NCBI GenBank assembly: GCA_020636075.1
Contig: JACJYO010000001.1
Location: 682,001-746,000, forward strand
DNA from: Lewinellaceae bacterium
Lineage (GTDB): Bacteria; Bacteroidota; Bacteroidia; Chitinophagales; Saprospiraceae
DNA length: 64,000 bases
Reading direction: 5' to 3'
Every line of letters starts with the position of its first letter. Position 1 is the first letter of the stretch. Below are positions 15,001 through 19,900 of the stretch, piece by piece. The notes below the pieces were generated by a model. The model was not told where the DNA came from. It worked only from the letters and a program-made list of their open reading frames with translations, and searched no databases. Made by a program: the position numbers and the translations under genes.

Positions 15001-16828
15001 AATTGTACAGGTTTTCATCGCTGTCGGTGCTGGCAATAATAACTGTTGCCGTGCGCAGACCAGTTGCGGTGGGGTCGAATTTTATTTTAAAGGTTGTGGT
15101 GCCGCCATTTGCCGCAACGGGCGAAGTGGGTTGCTCGGTCACCATAAAATCGCCGGAGTTAAAGCCCTGTATTAGCACCAGGGGCGTGCCGTTCAGTATG
15201 AGCGGGCAAGTGCCGGTATTGGTAATCGTGAATTCATATTCCTGCATGCCGGTGGTTACATCGTGGCAACCGAAGTCGGTGCAGTCCGATGTGCCGGGCG
15301 TGGCATCTTCATCGGCAATTGAATTGCCATTGCAGGACACGTCTATTTCGGCGCAGTCTGCCGTGCAGGTGGTCAAGTCGCCGCTGAAACAGAAATTGTG
15401 AAATTCAAAGCCATTGCTTTGGCTAACCGTTCCGCCAAATACCGTTTGCCCATTCATTTGCCCGCCACTCAGGTTAACTGTGGCAGTAAAGGGCGCCAGC
15501 ACGCTGCCTAAAATGGCATAGGCGCTGAAATTGAACGTGGAGGCTTCATAGAAATTCCAAAGCGTTTTTTCAATAAATGCTTTCACTGCGCCGGAATAGG
15601 GACCAACGGGTGTTGCTCCGTCAATAGAAATAGCGCCGCCGCTGAAGGTTACGGTAGTGCCGGGATATAGCACCAGGATGGCCGCTGCATTGCCGACATT
15701 TTGAAAATCAATGCTCGGTGAATTCGTAAGCGTATACCCGGATAAATCAAAAACAACTACGCCGGAGTTATTCATGGCATCCAGTTCAAAATTGCCGCCG
15801 CCATTATCGGTGATATCGCCGGCAATCTGCGCTGGGCAGTTGGTAGCAATGGTAGACGGACTGAAATTCGAACTAATTGACTGAAAATAAGTCTGTGCAG
15901 CCGCCCAACTTACAGCGGGTGCATAATTGCGGTACATACCGGGAATAATGCTGAAACCACCGCTGAAGGGCGGCAAATCGGTTGCCGTGTTGTACAGCAC
16001 GTTTCCTCTTGGGCCTGTGAATGCCGATGAGTGGTTGACATCGCCGCCGACTACCAGGTTATCCCAACCTTGCGGAGCATGCAAACCGCCGGTTGAAGTA
16101 GGTGCGCCGCCGCCGATGGTGTAGCTTCCGGAAGCGGTAAAATTGTCTTGTACAGCCAGGCGACCTTCCGTATCACCCGTACCGTCGGAGGTGAAACTGC
16201 CGAAAATAATGGCGTTAAAATTGCCGTTGTGCGGCCCGGCCAGGGTGTTGGATCCAATGATACCGCCGGGTGTTCCGGGCGAGTATCCGCTGGCGTGGCC
16301 TTGAGCGATCAGGTCAAAAATACCGCCTGCAGCGCAGCTGAGTTCATTGTGGCAACCAAGCACATTATCTGCTTCAACAACATCATCATCGTCATCAACG
16401 GTGAGAAATGTTGCACCGCTGGCATTTATTATAGTGGCGATAGTGGCATTATTGGCGCCGTCTACCACTTCTATGGTGGTACCGATAGCAACGCCTGTCA
16501 CTTCCACCAAATCGCCATTGCTCCCGGAGGCCAATATTGTATTGGTATTGAAAATTTCCAGGTTCCAGCTGCCGCTGGGTGCGTTGACTGCCGTAACCAG
16601 CAGGATCGTTCCTTCGTTTGGGGAACTGCCGTCGCACACCTGTGCGATTTGAGCCTCAAATTGTGCCTGTCCAAGGTTTGGTAACAGGAAAATGGCTCCA
16701 AACATCACCGTGGTAACAAAAGCCACTGATGCTGCCCGGTTTCGGATACGGGCAATCGGAGTTGCCATGAAATTATTGCAGACACTTTTCGGAACGAGAT
16801 TCATTGCGGATTGTAAAATTGGTTGCAT
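1..16828 (-). CDS. Giant multidomain surface adhesin-like protein (5' part; 3' end beyond window)
   Basis: This reading frame is open from the ATG at 16828 to the window edge, at least 5,609 codons. An in-frame TAA lies just upstream at 16841-16843, and no interior stop is apparent. A long N-region and a hydrophobic segment ending LGQAQ (about residues 36-55) look like a signal peptide. Domains in order: choice-of-anchor A (about residues 200-485), choice-of-anchor D (about 488-615), PKD/SprB-like repeats, a cohesin-like domain (about 783-923), a second choice-of-anchor D (about 1117-1220), a DUF5011/HYR-like stretch, SprB repeats, HYR repeats, a jelly-roll domain (about 2010-2180), long HYR tandems with three glycine-rich domains (about 2565-2796, 3196-3428, 4606-4823), a second jelly-roll, then SprB and HYR repeats to the edge. 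HYR and SprB repeats are extracellular adhesion modules. The role as an adhesin is inferred, and the C-terminal sorting domain cannot be seen. Confidence 0.93.
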   Translation of the reverse strand, partial: MQPILQSAMNLVPKSVCNNFMATPIARIRNRAASVAFVTTVMFGAIFLLPNLGQAQFEAQIAQVCDGSSPNEGTILLVTAVNAPSGSWNLEIFNTNTILASGSNGDLVEVTGVAIGTTIEVVDGANNATIATIINASGATFLTVDDDDDVVEADNVLGCHNELSCAAGGIFDLIAQGHASGYSPGTPGGIIGSNTLAGPHNGNFNAIIFGSFTSDGTGDTEGRLAVQDNFTASGSYTIGGGAPTSTGGLHAPQGWDNLVVGGDVNHSSAFTGPRGNVLYNTATDLPPFSGGFSIIPGMYRNYAPAVSWAAAQTYFQSISSNFSPSTIATNCPAQIAGDITDNGGGNFELDAMNNSGVVVFDLSGYTLTNSPSIDFQNVGNAAAILVLYPGTTVTFSGGAISIDGATPVGPYSGAVKAFIEKTLWNFYEASTFNFSAYAILGSVLAPFTATVNLSGGQMNGQTVFGGTVSQSNGFEFHNFCFSGDLTTCTADCAEIDVSCNGNSIADEDATPGTSDCTDFGCHDVTTGMQEYEFTITNTGTCPLILNGTPLVLIQGFNSGDFMVTEQPTSPVAANGGTTTFKIKFDPTATGLRTATVIIASTDSDENLYNFSIEGYGNDMTAAITVAENSGTPNDGTVCSSANVDLTAVPTGGTGPYTYAWSPNIGADEGPHQVNPVATTTYTVTITDANGCTATAEQTITVSPAPACSITVPVVVCSNSTNNVHSAPGGMSAYAWSVDGDYNSTGPANGQNFSVNAGASGAYTVTVTVTDGNGCTSSCSETVNIDPGPQITLNVNGPSSATCGDDMVMFTVVASTSDLDIAGLQFSVNWDETQLQYISHVADPIGNPFPEDPSVFGITANGEIRYSWANFTGEDLNDLVLLKLTMKVLPGATGSAISVTGTPLALEVADINLCKGTVTPGTVVNITLDPIAVTCPPNLSVCVDEPAFELSDGSPNTMASHSGPGISGSGPYTFTASDAGVGIHNITYTGTDDNGCSNTCEYTITVNALPTPSISGAAPTCVDAMVQLTGTPNAPAGVQTENWSSSDNGIATVDGTGKVMGVSYGTVTITYTVDDNNGCSSSTSVMVTIEQPEMAVSCNSNNIPDGNAAYSVSDCTDFGCINIDGCTKVYTYTIANNGPCPLILDGTPAVLVSGGDEADFTVSQPATTTIAPNSSTTFTITFDPSTTGPKATTVVIANNDSDENPYTFEIQGQGSELLIDLCPADLTDANANALEGCGTDAILAAGHPAYNETEQTVAESVFTNEGGQFTNTCGTTTFKYVDVQTSTCPIIVTRTWTIMDDECGTVRTCDQIIHVDDSTIPNATAPIGSDLECSTDLPPAVTTIADFLNLPGAGAVDNCTAQGNLVVSHLDGSLVGTECSGTIDREYMITDACGNTKTVTQVFTVTDNTDPVLVLNGPNPIELCQGAVYVDPGVTATDNCSGDVTGTVTTAGSIDINTLGDYVVTYTATDDCGNTASITRTFSVNPGFTVDGDVTNVLCHGNSTGAIDLTVTGGLAPLTFDWAGPGVVPANEDQINLPAGTFLVTVTDANGCAVEEEFGITEPTELQITMSGFLPESCAGANDGSAVATVSGGVGPYEFKWSNGFIQTHPSASTAMNLAPDNYLLTVTDDNGCSKVEGFVIDGPTAITPSIVSVSNESCDGANDGAATVTATGGIPPYTYAWGAGNTPNAASNSGLADGTYTVTVTDATTVCTATIDVLINAGQALTINELANIGPVCPGATVPTILLSAVPTNPAIVYDWTITPVTGGPNSGLNPGNSTGLNPAIPSFTAGDEGEYDIEVTATLGACSDVVTFKLFIEDANGLHWVNCPADIIVNNDVDKCCANVNWAPPTAIDDCVTPNNVTVSGPNGGTSGSCFDVTAPGNPHTISYTATDGNGNTITCAFTITVRDMQKPTILNCPFGDQILSLDANCEGILGDYTARLDAWDNCGSFTKTQLPAAGGSYVAGDVVPVVITVEDPSGNSQTCAFDVLVEDNTLPVALCKNLGTGTTAFSFTEDFSDNSAGWTLGTEWEIGPTANGCVFQVTDDPALDNTPTADNGVAAVVLGGCASTSPHGFYYLTSPVFDVSGVTGILNLEYYRFLNSDYTPFMKNVVEVYDGTNWVSIWETGSAPGVMDPSWTYQIFDISAHKNANLQVRFGFNIGSAGVYTIGGWNLDDFSLTEVDPAPDPIYLDANGEATISVSDINAGSFDNCGIDDISLSNTEFNCLQVGSNTVVMTVTDVNGNTASCISEIVVADNLPPTALCNNLNLNLNGSGNATISAADVNNGSYDNCAISNTSLDQTFFDCSNLGVNTVTLTVVDIHGNSSTCEATVTISDNEAPTFVNCPTNITFTIGVDADCASGVIWSIPVAEDNCGLASVQETSAGGPYLGQQLAPGTYNIQYTATDGANLTAICNFTVEVVDDQTPILVCQPNLTVNTDDGVCTWTSPSGALDPLFASDNCPGTLSYTISGATVVASTLGMVPAGTVFNSGVSTVEYTYTDGVNPITCSFNVTVVDAEAPTIECPADIVVNNDPNACGAVVIFNDPTVDDNCPVLLGGLSIVEVFNYSGSVVDWVVPAGVTSINIEAKGAQGGDNISLNGLGGTGAIISGDFLVTPGQTIKIVVGQRGKNATTGNQFNGAGGGGGGTFVWLNGTLQPLIVAGGGGGSSLTNDGVPHYYGKDASLTNDGTGSRSHDQFGNAPGGTAGSDGTSVSASGGKGWNSVLIDPSGVLAENYGGDGGYGGGGGAGRTPNICNYLHTAGGGGGYSGGGAGGNCYYFGGGGGGSYNIGSAPMAAVGNTGDGMVTITYSASSGGNLVQTTGLSSNSMFPTGMTTNTFVATDDAGNTASCSFKVTVTDEQAPAITCPANETILTSDGGTGDCAGELTWDIPAASDNCGLVNYSVTYQNPDGTIDGPTDAYVFTPGNTANGSPTATRNFEAGGTGLTTVTYYVEDAAGHTNTCTFTVTVTDNENPSFVNCPANITFTIGVDADCASGVIWSIPIAEDNCGTPTVQETSAGGPYLGQQLAPGTYNIQYTATDGANLTAICNFTVEVVDDQTPILVCQPNLTVNTDDGVCTWTSPSGALDPLFASDNCPGTLSYTISGATVVASTPGMVPAGTVFNSGVSTVEYTYTDGVNPITCSFNVTVVDEEAPTIDCPADIVVNNDPGECSAIVVFNEPTVSDNCLISSALSVQFDYTGAEQTWVVPAGVTSIHVEVLGAAGGTGSGTVGGLGGRVTATMAVTPGETLYLNVGGEGYPCVSTSPLPCQNGGFNGGGNTTVPTSDPSDYAGTGGGASDIRQGGNTLADRVIVAGGGGGGGKTFSADANGGNGGGLIGADGEDFTVGMSSDPGGLGGTQVAGGTGVAPATSGTLGQGGSGTGFPGGGGGGGGGWYGGGGGRTGGGGGGSSYTDPLASLVLHAQGVKAGAGQITITYSSPLVQTAGLPSGAAFPVGTTANIFKVTDEAGNMATCSFEVTVTDEENPTIDCSGLTTVLTTTDGGTGDCAATYTWAPPTPHDNCGINTYRVTYANPNSTIDGPFDVSEYGQIDDNTVFTTTREFEVGITTVTYYVEDIHGNTTTCAFTVTATDNEPPSFVNCPANITFTIGVDADCASGVIWSIPIAEDNCGTPTVQETSVGGPYLGQQLAPGTYNIQYTATDNATLTATCNFTVEVVDDETPLLVCPPDLTMNTDPGVCTWTSSAGALDALFASDNCPGTLSYTISGATVVASTPGMVAANTAFNLGTSTIEYTYVDGAANSISCSFEVTVVDEEPPVISNCPADPAPICGEGPVFWTAPTADDNCGLSSYTKNYAPGYVFPVGMTIVTYTAVDNSGNTAVCSFKVTVHPVPTPMLTAAPEPVCAIPSFNDVVAGIGSAANGITYALKVPAGAAYTSIDWTITGGTIIAGGDGAMFVEVVWGNGPNGTIAVSVTDANGCSAAMTPVNVTIHPVPAVNSVMLMACPQFPSSNFADFNLVDAEDPAGAQNSSGTDVDGDGAAGTSGGNSVSYHLTEFDAENDLNPLATNAPFNSNSKTIYVRIETASGCVQVRAIWLVVKDTPVSPQTDNASICAGDDSGQAVLSASCPFTSGSTLQTINFDDAPVPCSFDDQVPLTVQYAAQGVIFSGVGGNSWEVLNECGNFSVSGHSSPNFLARNLQHSNTLRLDFSPLASNVSFKAARAGTITATAYDQGGGVLGVQIVPVTNTLQTISLPYSGIDHVHIQSAGSVAVLDDLSFESGDAPCTDITWWDAQYGGTQVGTGADFDPVAASAVNENTPGQYTFWAQCNCPCPSLRTAAIFEVIDVVLNDIANVGPVCPDATVPTILLSATPNNPDIVYSWSVSPGGSGLAAGNSTGLNPNIPGFTAGAEGTYTVTVTAALGACSDEKTFTITINDDGGLHWVNCPADIVVNNDVDKCCANVNWTAPVALDDCTSSANVSGPTGGTSGTCFNVVGGPHTISYTATDGNGNTITCSFTITVRDMQFPDLQCPQDRTVNVDEDCEYTGTAVLDPVASDNCNFSLVNDVNNTNTLVGEVFGLGDHTILWTATDGFPNTSTCSFTLTVVDRTAPTIDCPADIVVNVDQGECGAEVNYTDPVIADNCSVQMIMGSAEFMYTGSMQTFTVPDGVTEIKVEAWGAQGGGDFGGYGGYASALIPVTPNTMLEVHVGGQPTVQLGPGGYNGGGATIALPCGGNPGTDGWPGGGASDVRTSASLSDRIIVAGGGGGMGWSNGLGGAGGGNVGSDGQASWIVNTNGKGGTQLLGGAGGFYTGNGQSAGSGVFGSGGNAGPLNTYCTGGAGGGGWYGGGGGYVSAGGGGSSYISYPGSMMASTTANSRTGNGLVRISYKMAGNLNLVQTSGLPSGNPSLFPVGTTTNTFIAIDEAGNTASCSFNITVIDNEAPVINCPASVSINTDNLSTEGDCAGQYAWSHPIPSDPCGIEHYDVVYTNPDGSIDGPYNAIQIAGGNISTDADRNFTVGTTTVTYYVEDIHGNTNTCAFTVTVTDNEKPTISNCPANPTAICGAGPVWWIPPTADDNCGVVSFTPSHNPGDVFPVGSTVVTYKATDAAGLMATCTFTVTVNPVPTVTATVTNVKCHGESTGSIDITPMGGTPPFTYNWAGPDVSTLLQDQTNLPAGTYHVTVTDVKGCTVEGIYAVTEPTEVEAVVLATQDVSCNGAADGGFLGTAFGGVGPYDFAVFSLINGYIYEEANVPGIEVHNLPAGSYILYVADENDCVALEHFDIHEPTKLIATTINETPESCDGNNDGAGQVSATGGTTPYKYNWGVGVGLTPTAASNSGLADGTYTVTVTDDNDCTATTTVTIGQGTVLEINDLADIGPLCPNFPVDLILLSSVPNNPAIEYSWTGGADAGLPDGTSTGLNPAIPGFTAGPDEGSWEVTVTASYGNCESSKTFTIIIEDSGGLHWVNCPADIVASNDIDKCSARVNWTPPTAIDNCTPPNEVGVTQTMGSPTGSMFSVGGSPHLIKYEATDNNGNTITCSFRIRVNDVQEPDAVCKDITVMLNGSGTASISVSDVNNNSSDNCPGMTLGINNSSFDCDDLGANIVILTATDGAMMPNTASCMAVVTVVDKIAPTISCPDPLTAVCAAGENPVYTTWAA
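360..1600 (-). repeat. SprB/HYR block duplicated at about 11100-12330
   Basis: About 360-1600 and 11100-12330 encode the same order of domains: SprB repeats, then a repeat containing GLNPAIPSFTAG-type sequence, then a HYR domain starting LHWVNCPADI. They share long stretches of near-identical DNA. A shorter third copy lies at about 3410-3930. This indicates segmental duplication within the giant gene. Confidence 0.75.
5521..9818 (-). repeat. Three near-identical ~540-bp HYR blocks in ~1.9-kb units
   Basis: Blocks at about 5521-6060, 7381-7918 and 9281-9818 inside the giant gene share most of their bases. They encode the same pair of HYR domains; the copies at 7381 and 9281 are the closest pair. 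Spacing is about 1,860 and 1,900 bp. The repeats of the 7381 and 9281 copies are each followed on the coding strand by further HYR and glycine-rich sequence, so the unit appears to be HYR pair, HYR, HYR-interrupted glycine-rich domain. Confidence 0.85.
6659..6682 (-). repeat. (GCC)8 trinucleotide tract coding polyglycine
   Basis: Eight uninterrupted GCC units on the plus strand are read as GGC (glycine) codons in the giant gene, inside its second glycine-rich domain. Shorter CCG runs lie at about 6618-6655, 6876-6897 and 8480-8500. Loss or gain of a unit changes glycine number without breaking the frame. Confidence 0.85.
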
Positions 16829-16912
16829 ACTGGTATTTTTTTATCCCAATTTGATTTGGATGGAGATTCTATTTGAATAGATTTTCACATAGATTTTATA
16901 GAAAATTTGCTT

Positions 16913-19900
16913 CTACTGGCCAATTCCCTGAACAGTGAATACAAAGGGATTTTCTGAAAAATCATCACTTGCGATCATTATAATTGCCGAGCGCAGCCCT
17001 GTAGCCGTCGGTTGAAATTTCACAGTGAAGGTTGTACTGCCGCCACTGGCTACCGGCGTCGACGGTTGTACCGTCACCGTAAAATCGGAAGCATTTCTGT
17101 CCGCAATTTCCACCGACGGATTACCGCTGAGCGTCAGCGGAAAGGCTTCGACAATATTATTTATAGTAAAGGTGCGTGTGACCATATTTCCGACGTTGAC
17201 GGTTCCAAAATCCGTATCGTCGCTCACCGATACCGTGGCGGCGCGGTTGGCGATCTGGTTGCCGTTTCCAAAAACAGAAATTTCCTGCGGGTCAAGCGGT
17301 GTACACATCGTGGCGGCAACCGTGCTTGTGGTACCGTAGGGGCAGGCGGTACAGATGACAGAACCCGGGACATCGCTGTATTCGCCCGCTGCACATGCCG
17401 TGCATGCTACAGCGCCGATCGTGGAGGAAAAGTAACCGGGCGGGCAAGCCACACAGGTTTGTTGACCGGTCAAACCCTGGGAAGTTCCGGCCGGACAAGG
17501 AATAGCAGCCGTGGTGCCACCCGGGCAATAGGTACCCTCCGGGCAAAGCGTGGATTGGCAGGTATTCAAATCGAAATAACTACCCGGCGGCGCTACGTAG
17601 GGTTCCACAGTCACAACCTGCGCACAAGTAGTGTTGTTCACACCATCGGAAACCGTCCAGGTGACGGTAGTATTGCCCAAGGCATAGGGCTCGCTGGCGT
17701 CGTTGATAACTGAGGGGCTTGGATTACAGTTATCCAAAACTGTGGCTGTGCCTAACGGTACGCCCGTTGCTTCGCAGGAGTTGTCTGGCGTGTATACGGT
17801 GATATTGTCCGGGCAGGTGATGGAAGGCAAGGTATTGTCTTCAACAGTTATTGTAGCATCACAAGTCGAAGTCAGTCCACCCTGATCCGTAACCGTCAAC
17901 ACCACGGCGGTTGCCCCAAGCGGGTAAGGCCCTGCCGGGCTTACACTGAATGAAATCACATCACCGAGATCCGGATCGGAAGAGCCATTGTCAAAATCCT
18001 CAGCGACTGCGGTGCCTTCACAGATGCCATCTGCTGACACCGTAATATCCATACATGTGGCAACTGGCGGTTGATTGCAGGCTGAAAATACGAGTGGGTC
18101 TGTAACAGTCGAATTTGTTCCGGTGTATCCACCTTGGCCGGTGACCAAGCCCTGGGCATTGACCGTTACCGGAGAAGTGCCTAAAATACCGTCTTCATCC
18201 GGGTCACTGTGTCCGGCTTCGAGGACGTCATTGCATCCATCGCCGTCCGAATCCAGGTCCTGCGAATTTATATATGTGTCACTATCTGTGTCTGCACATC
18301 CTGCAACAACGAGCAATTTCAAGTCGTCGAAGAAAGCGTATTCGTCATCAAAACTTCCCGGGGGAACACCGCCATTGAGTGCCATTACTGCGAAGTAAAC
18401 GTCACCGCCTGTCCACACAAAGCTGTTGGAATACACCTTCCATGAATCAGTAGGCATGACCGGGAAGCCGCTAACGATACCGGCGTTGGCCCAGGCTCCA
18501 ACAAAAACTTGATCATCCAATGTACCCGGTAAACTTGGGAAATTAGCAATACTACCGTTGCCAAACCAGAGACCCAATTTTGTGTCGGCATCGGATTCCC
18601 TTCCGCCCGCATCATAATTAAAGGCAGGAGCATACAAGAAACTTATCGTGATCTGATCTCCGGAAGTTGCGCCTCCGCCTGAGATTTCTGCAGCAGTAAT
18701 ATTAAACAACAGGCCATCATTAAACAAACCCGTAATGTCGCTGTTCTTGCCTTGCAATGCGGCAAAGGAATTCCCTTCGGCACCCTGATACCACATCGTA
18801 CCCGGAATGTCTGCAACAAAATCAGGCGACCCGCTAGTCGCGTCAACATCTGTACCGGCGAAGCTATAATTTGAAATAAAGTTATTTCTTGGGTCAGTGG
18901 CGCTTAACGCATCATCAATTGGCGTTACATTTTCTTCAAAACCAATTTGGGACAAGTCGTCGACACCACACTCATCCACATCCAGGATGCCATCATTGTC
19001 ATCGTCCAGGTCGGCATTATCGCATACGCCGTCATTATCAAAATCCGGTGCGTCGAGCGTTACATTTTGATCACAGGTTGCTACCATATTTCCATTGCCG
19101 TCATCGGCTGACCAGGTGACCACGGTCAGGCTTGCGGAGAATGAAAGGGGCGCATTGTTTGTCGGTGTTATGGTAGTACAGTTATCCGAAACGGATGGGG
19201 TGCCTAAACTGACACTGGTCGCATCACAAGTGCCGGGGTCTGGCATTATTGTGATAGCAGGCGGGCAGGTGATGGTGGGCGGGGTGATGTCTTCAACCGT
19301 CACGGTTGCAACGCAAGTGCTGGTGTTGCCGTTGTTATCGGTTACGGTCAGCGTCACATCACCACTGCTGCTCAACCCGGCGGCGCCAGGAACCCAAGCC
19401 GTGTTGGGGTCCATATTATTCAGCGTCGCCGACTGCTGCGTGACTTGTTCGGTTACCGTCGAACTGCCGGGGCCGTCTTCAAAAGTGTAGTACGCCACCA
19501 GCCCTGCTTCGTTGCCCATCAGGGTTTGATTCCAGTTTGCCGCCACTTCGGCAGGGGACAAGGCTTTATTCCATACCCTTACCTCGTCGTATTGGTTATT
19601 AGCAAACTGTGACGATCCATTTTGTGAACCCATGAAAAAGCCAGGCAGGTTTCCGAGGGTGGTGGGAATGGTTCCGCTGAATACCAAGGTTTGCTGCACT
19701 CCGTTGACGTAAATTCGAATTCTGTCTGCATTGTTAGCCTGCGTACCATCATAAACAGCCGTGTAGTTGGTCCACTGGTTAACAGTAATCACATCGTTCA
19801 CGGTGAAGGCATTTGGGGTTCCACCACCTCCATTGTTCGCCCACAAGTACATTTTGCCACCGTTCACACCTCCTCCTGACTCGAGTGAGAGATAGTTTCC

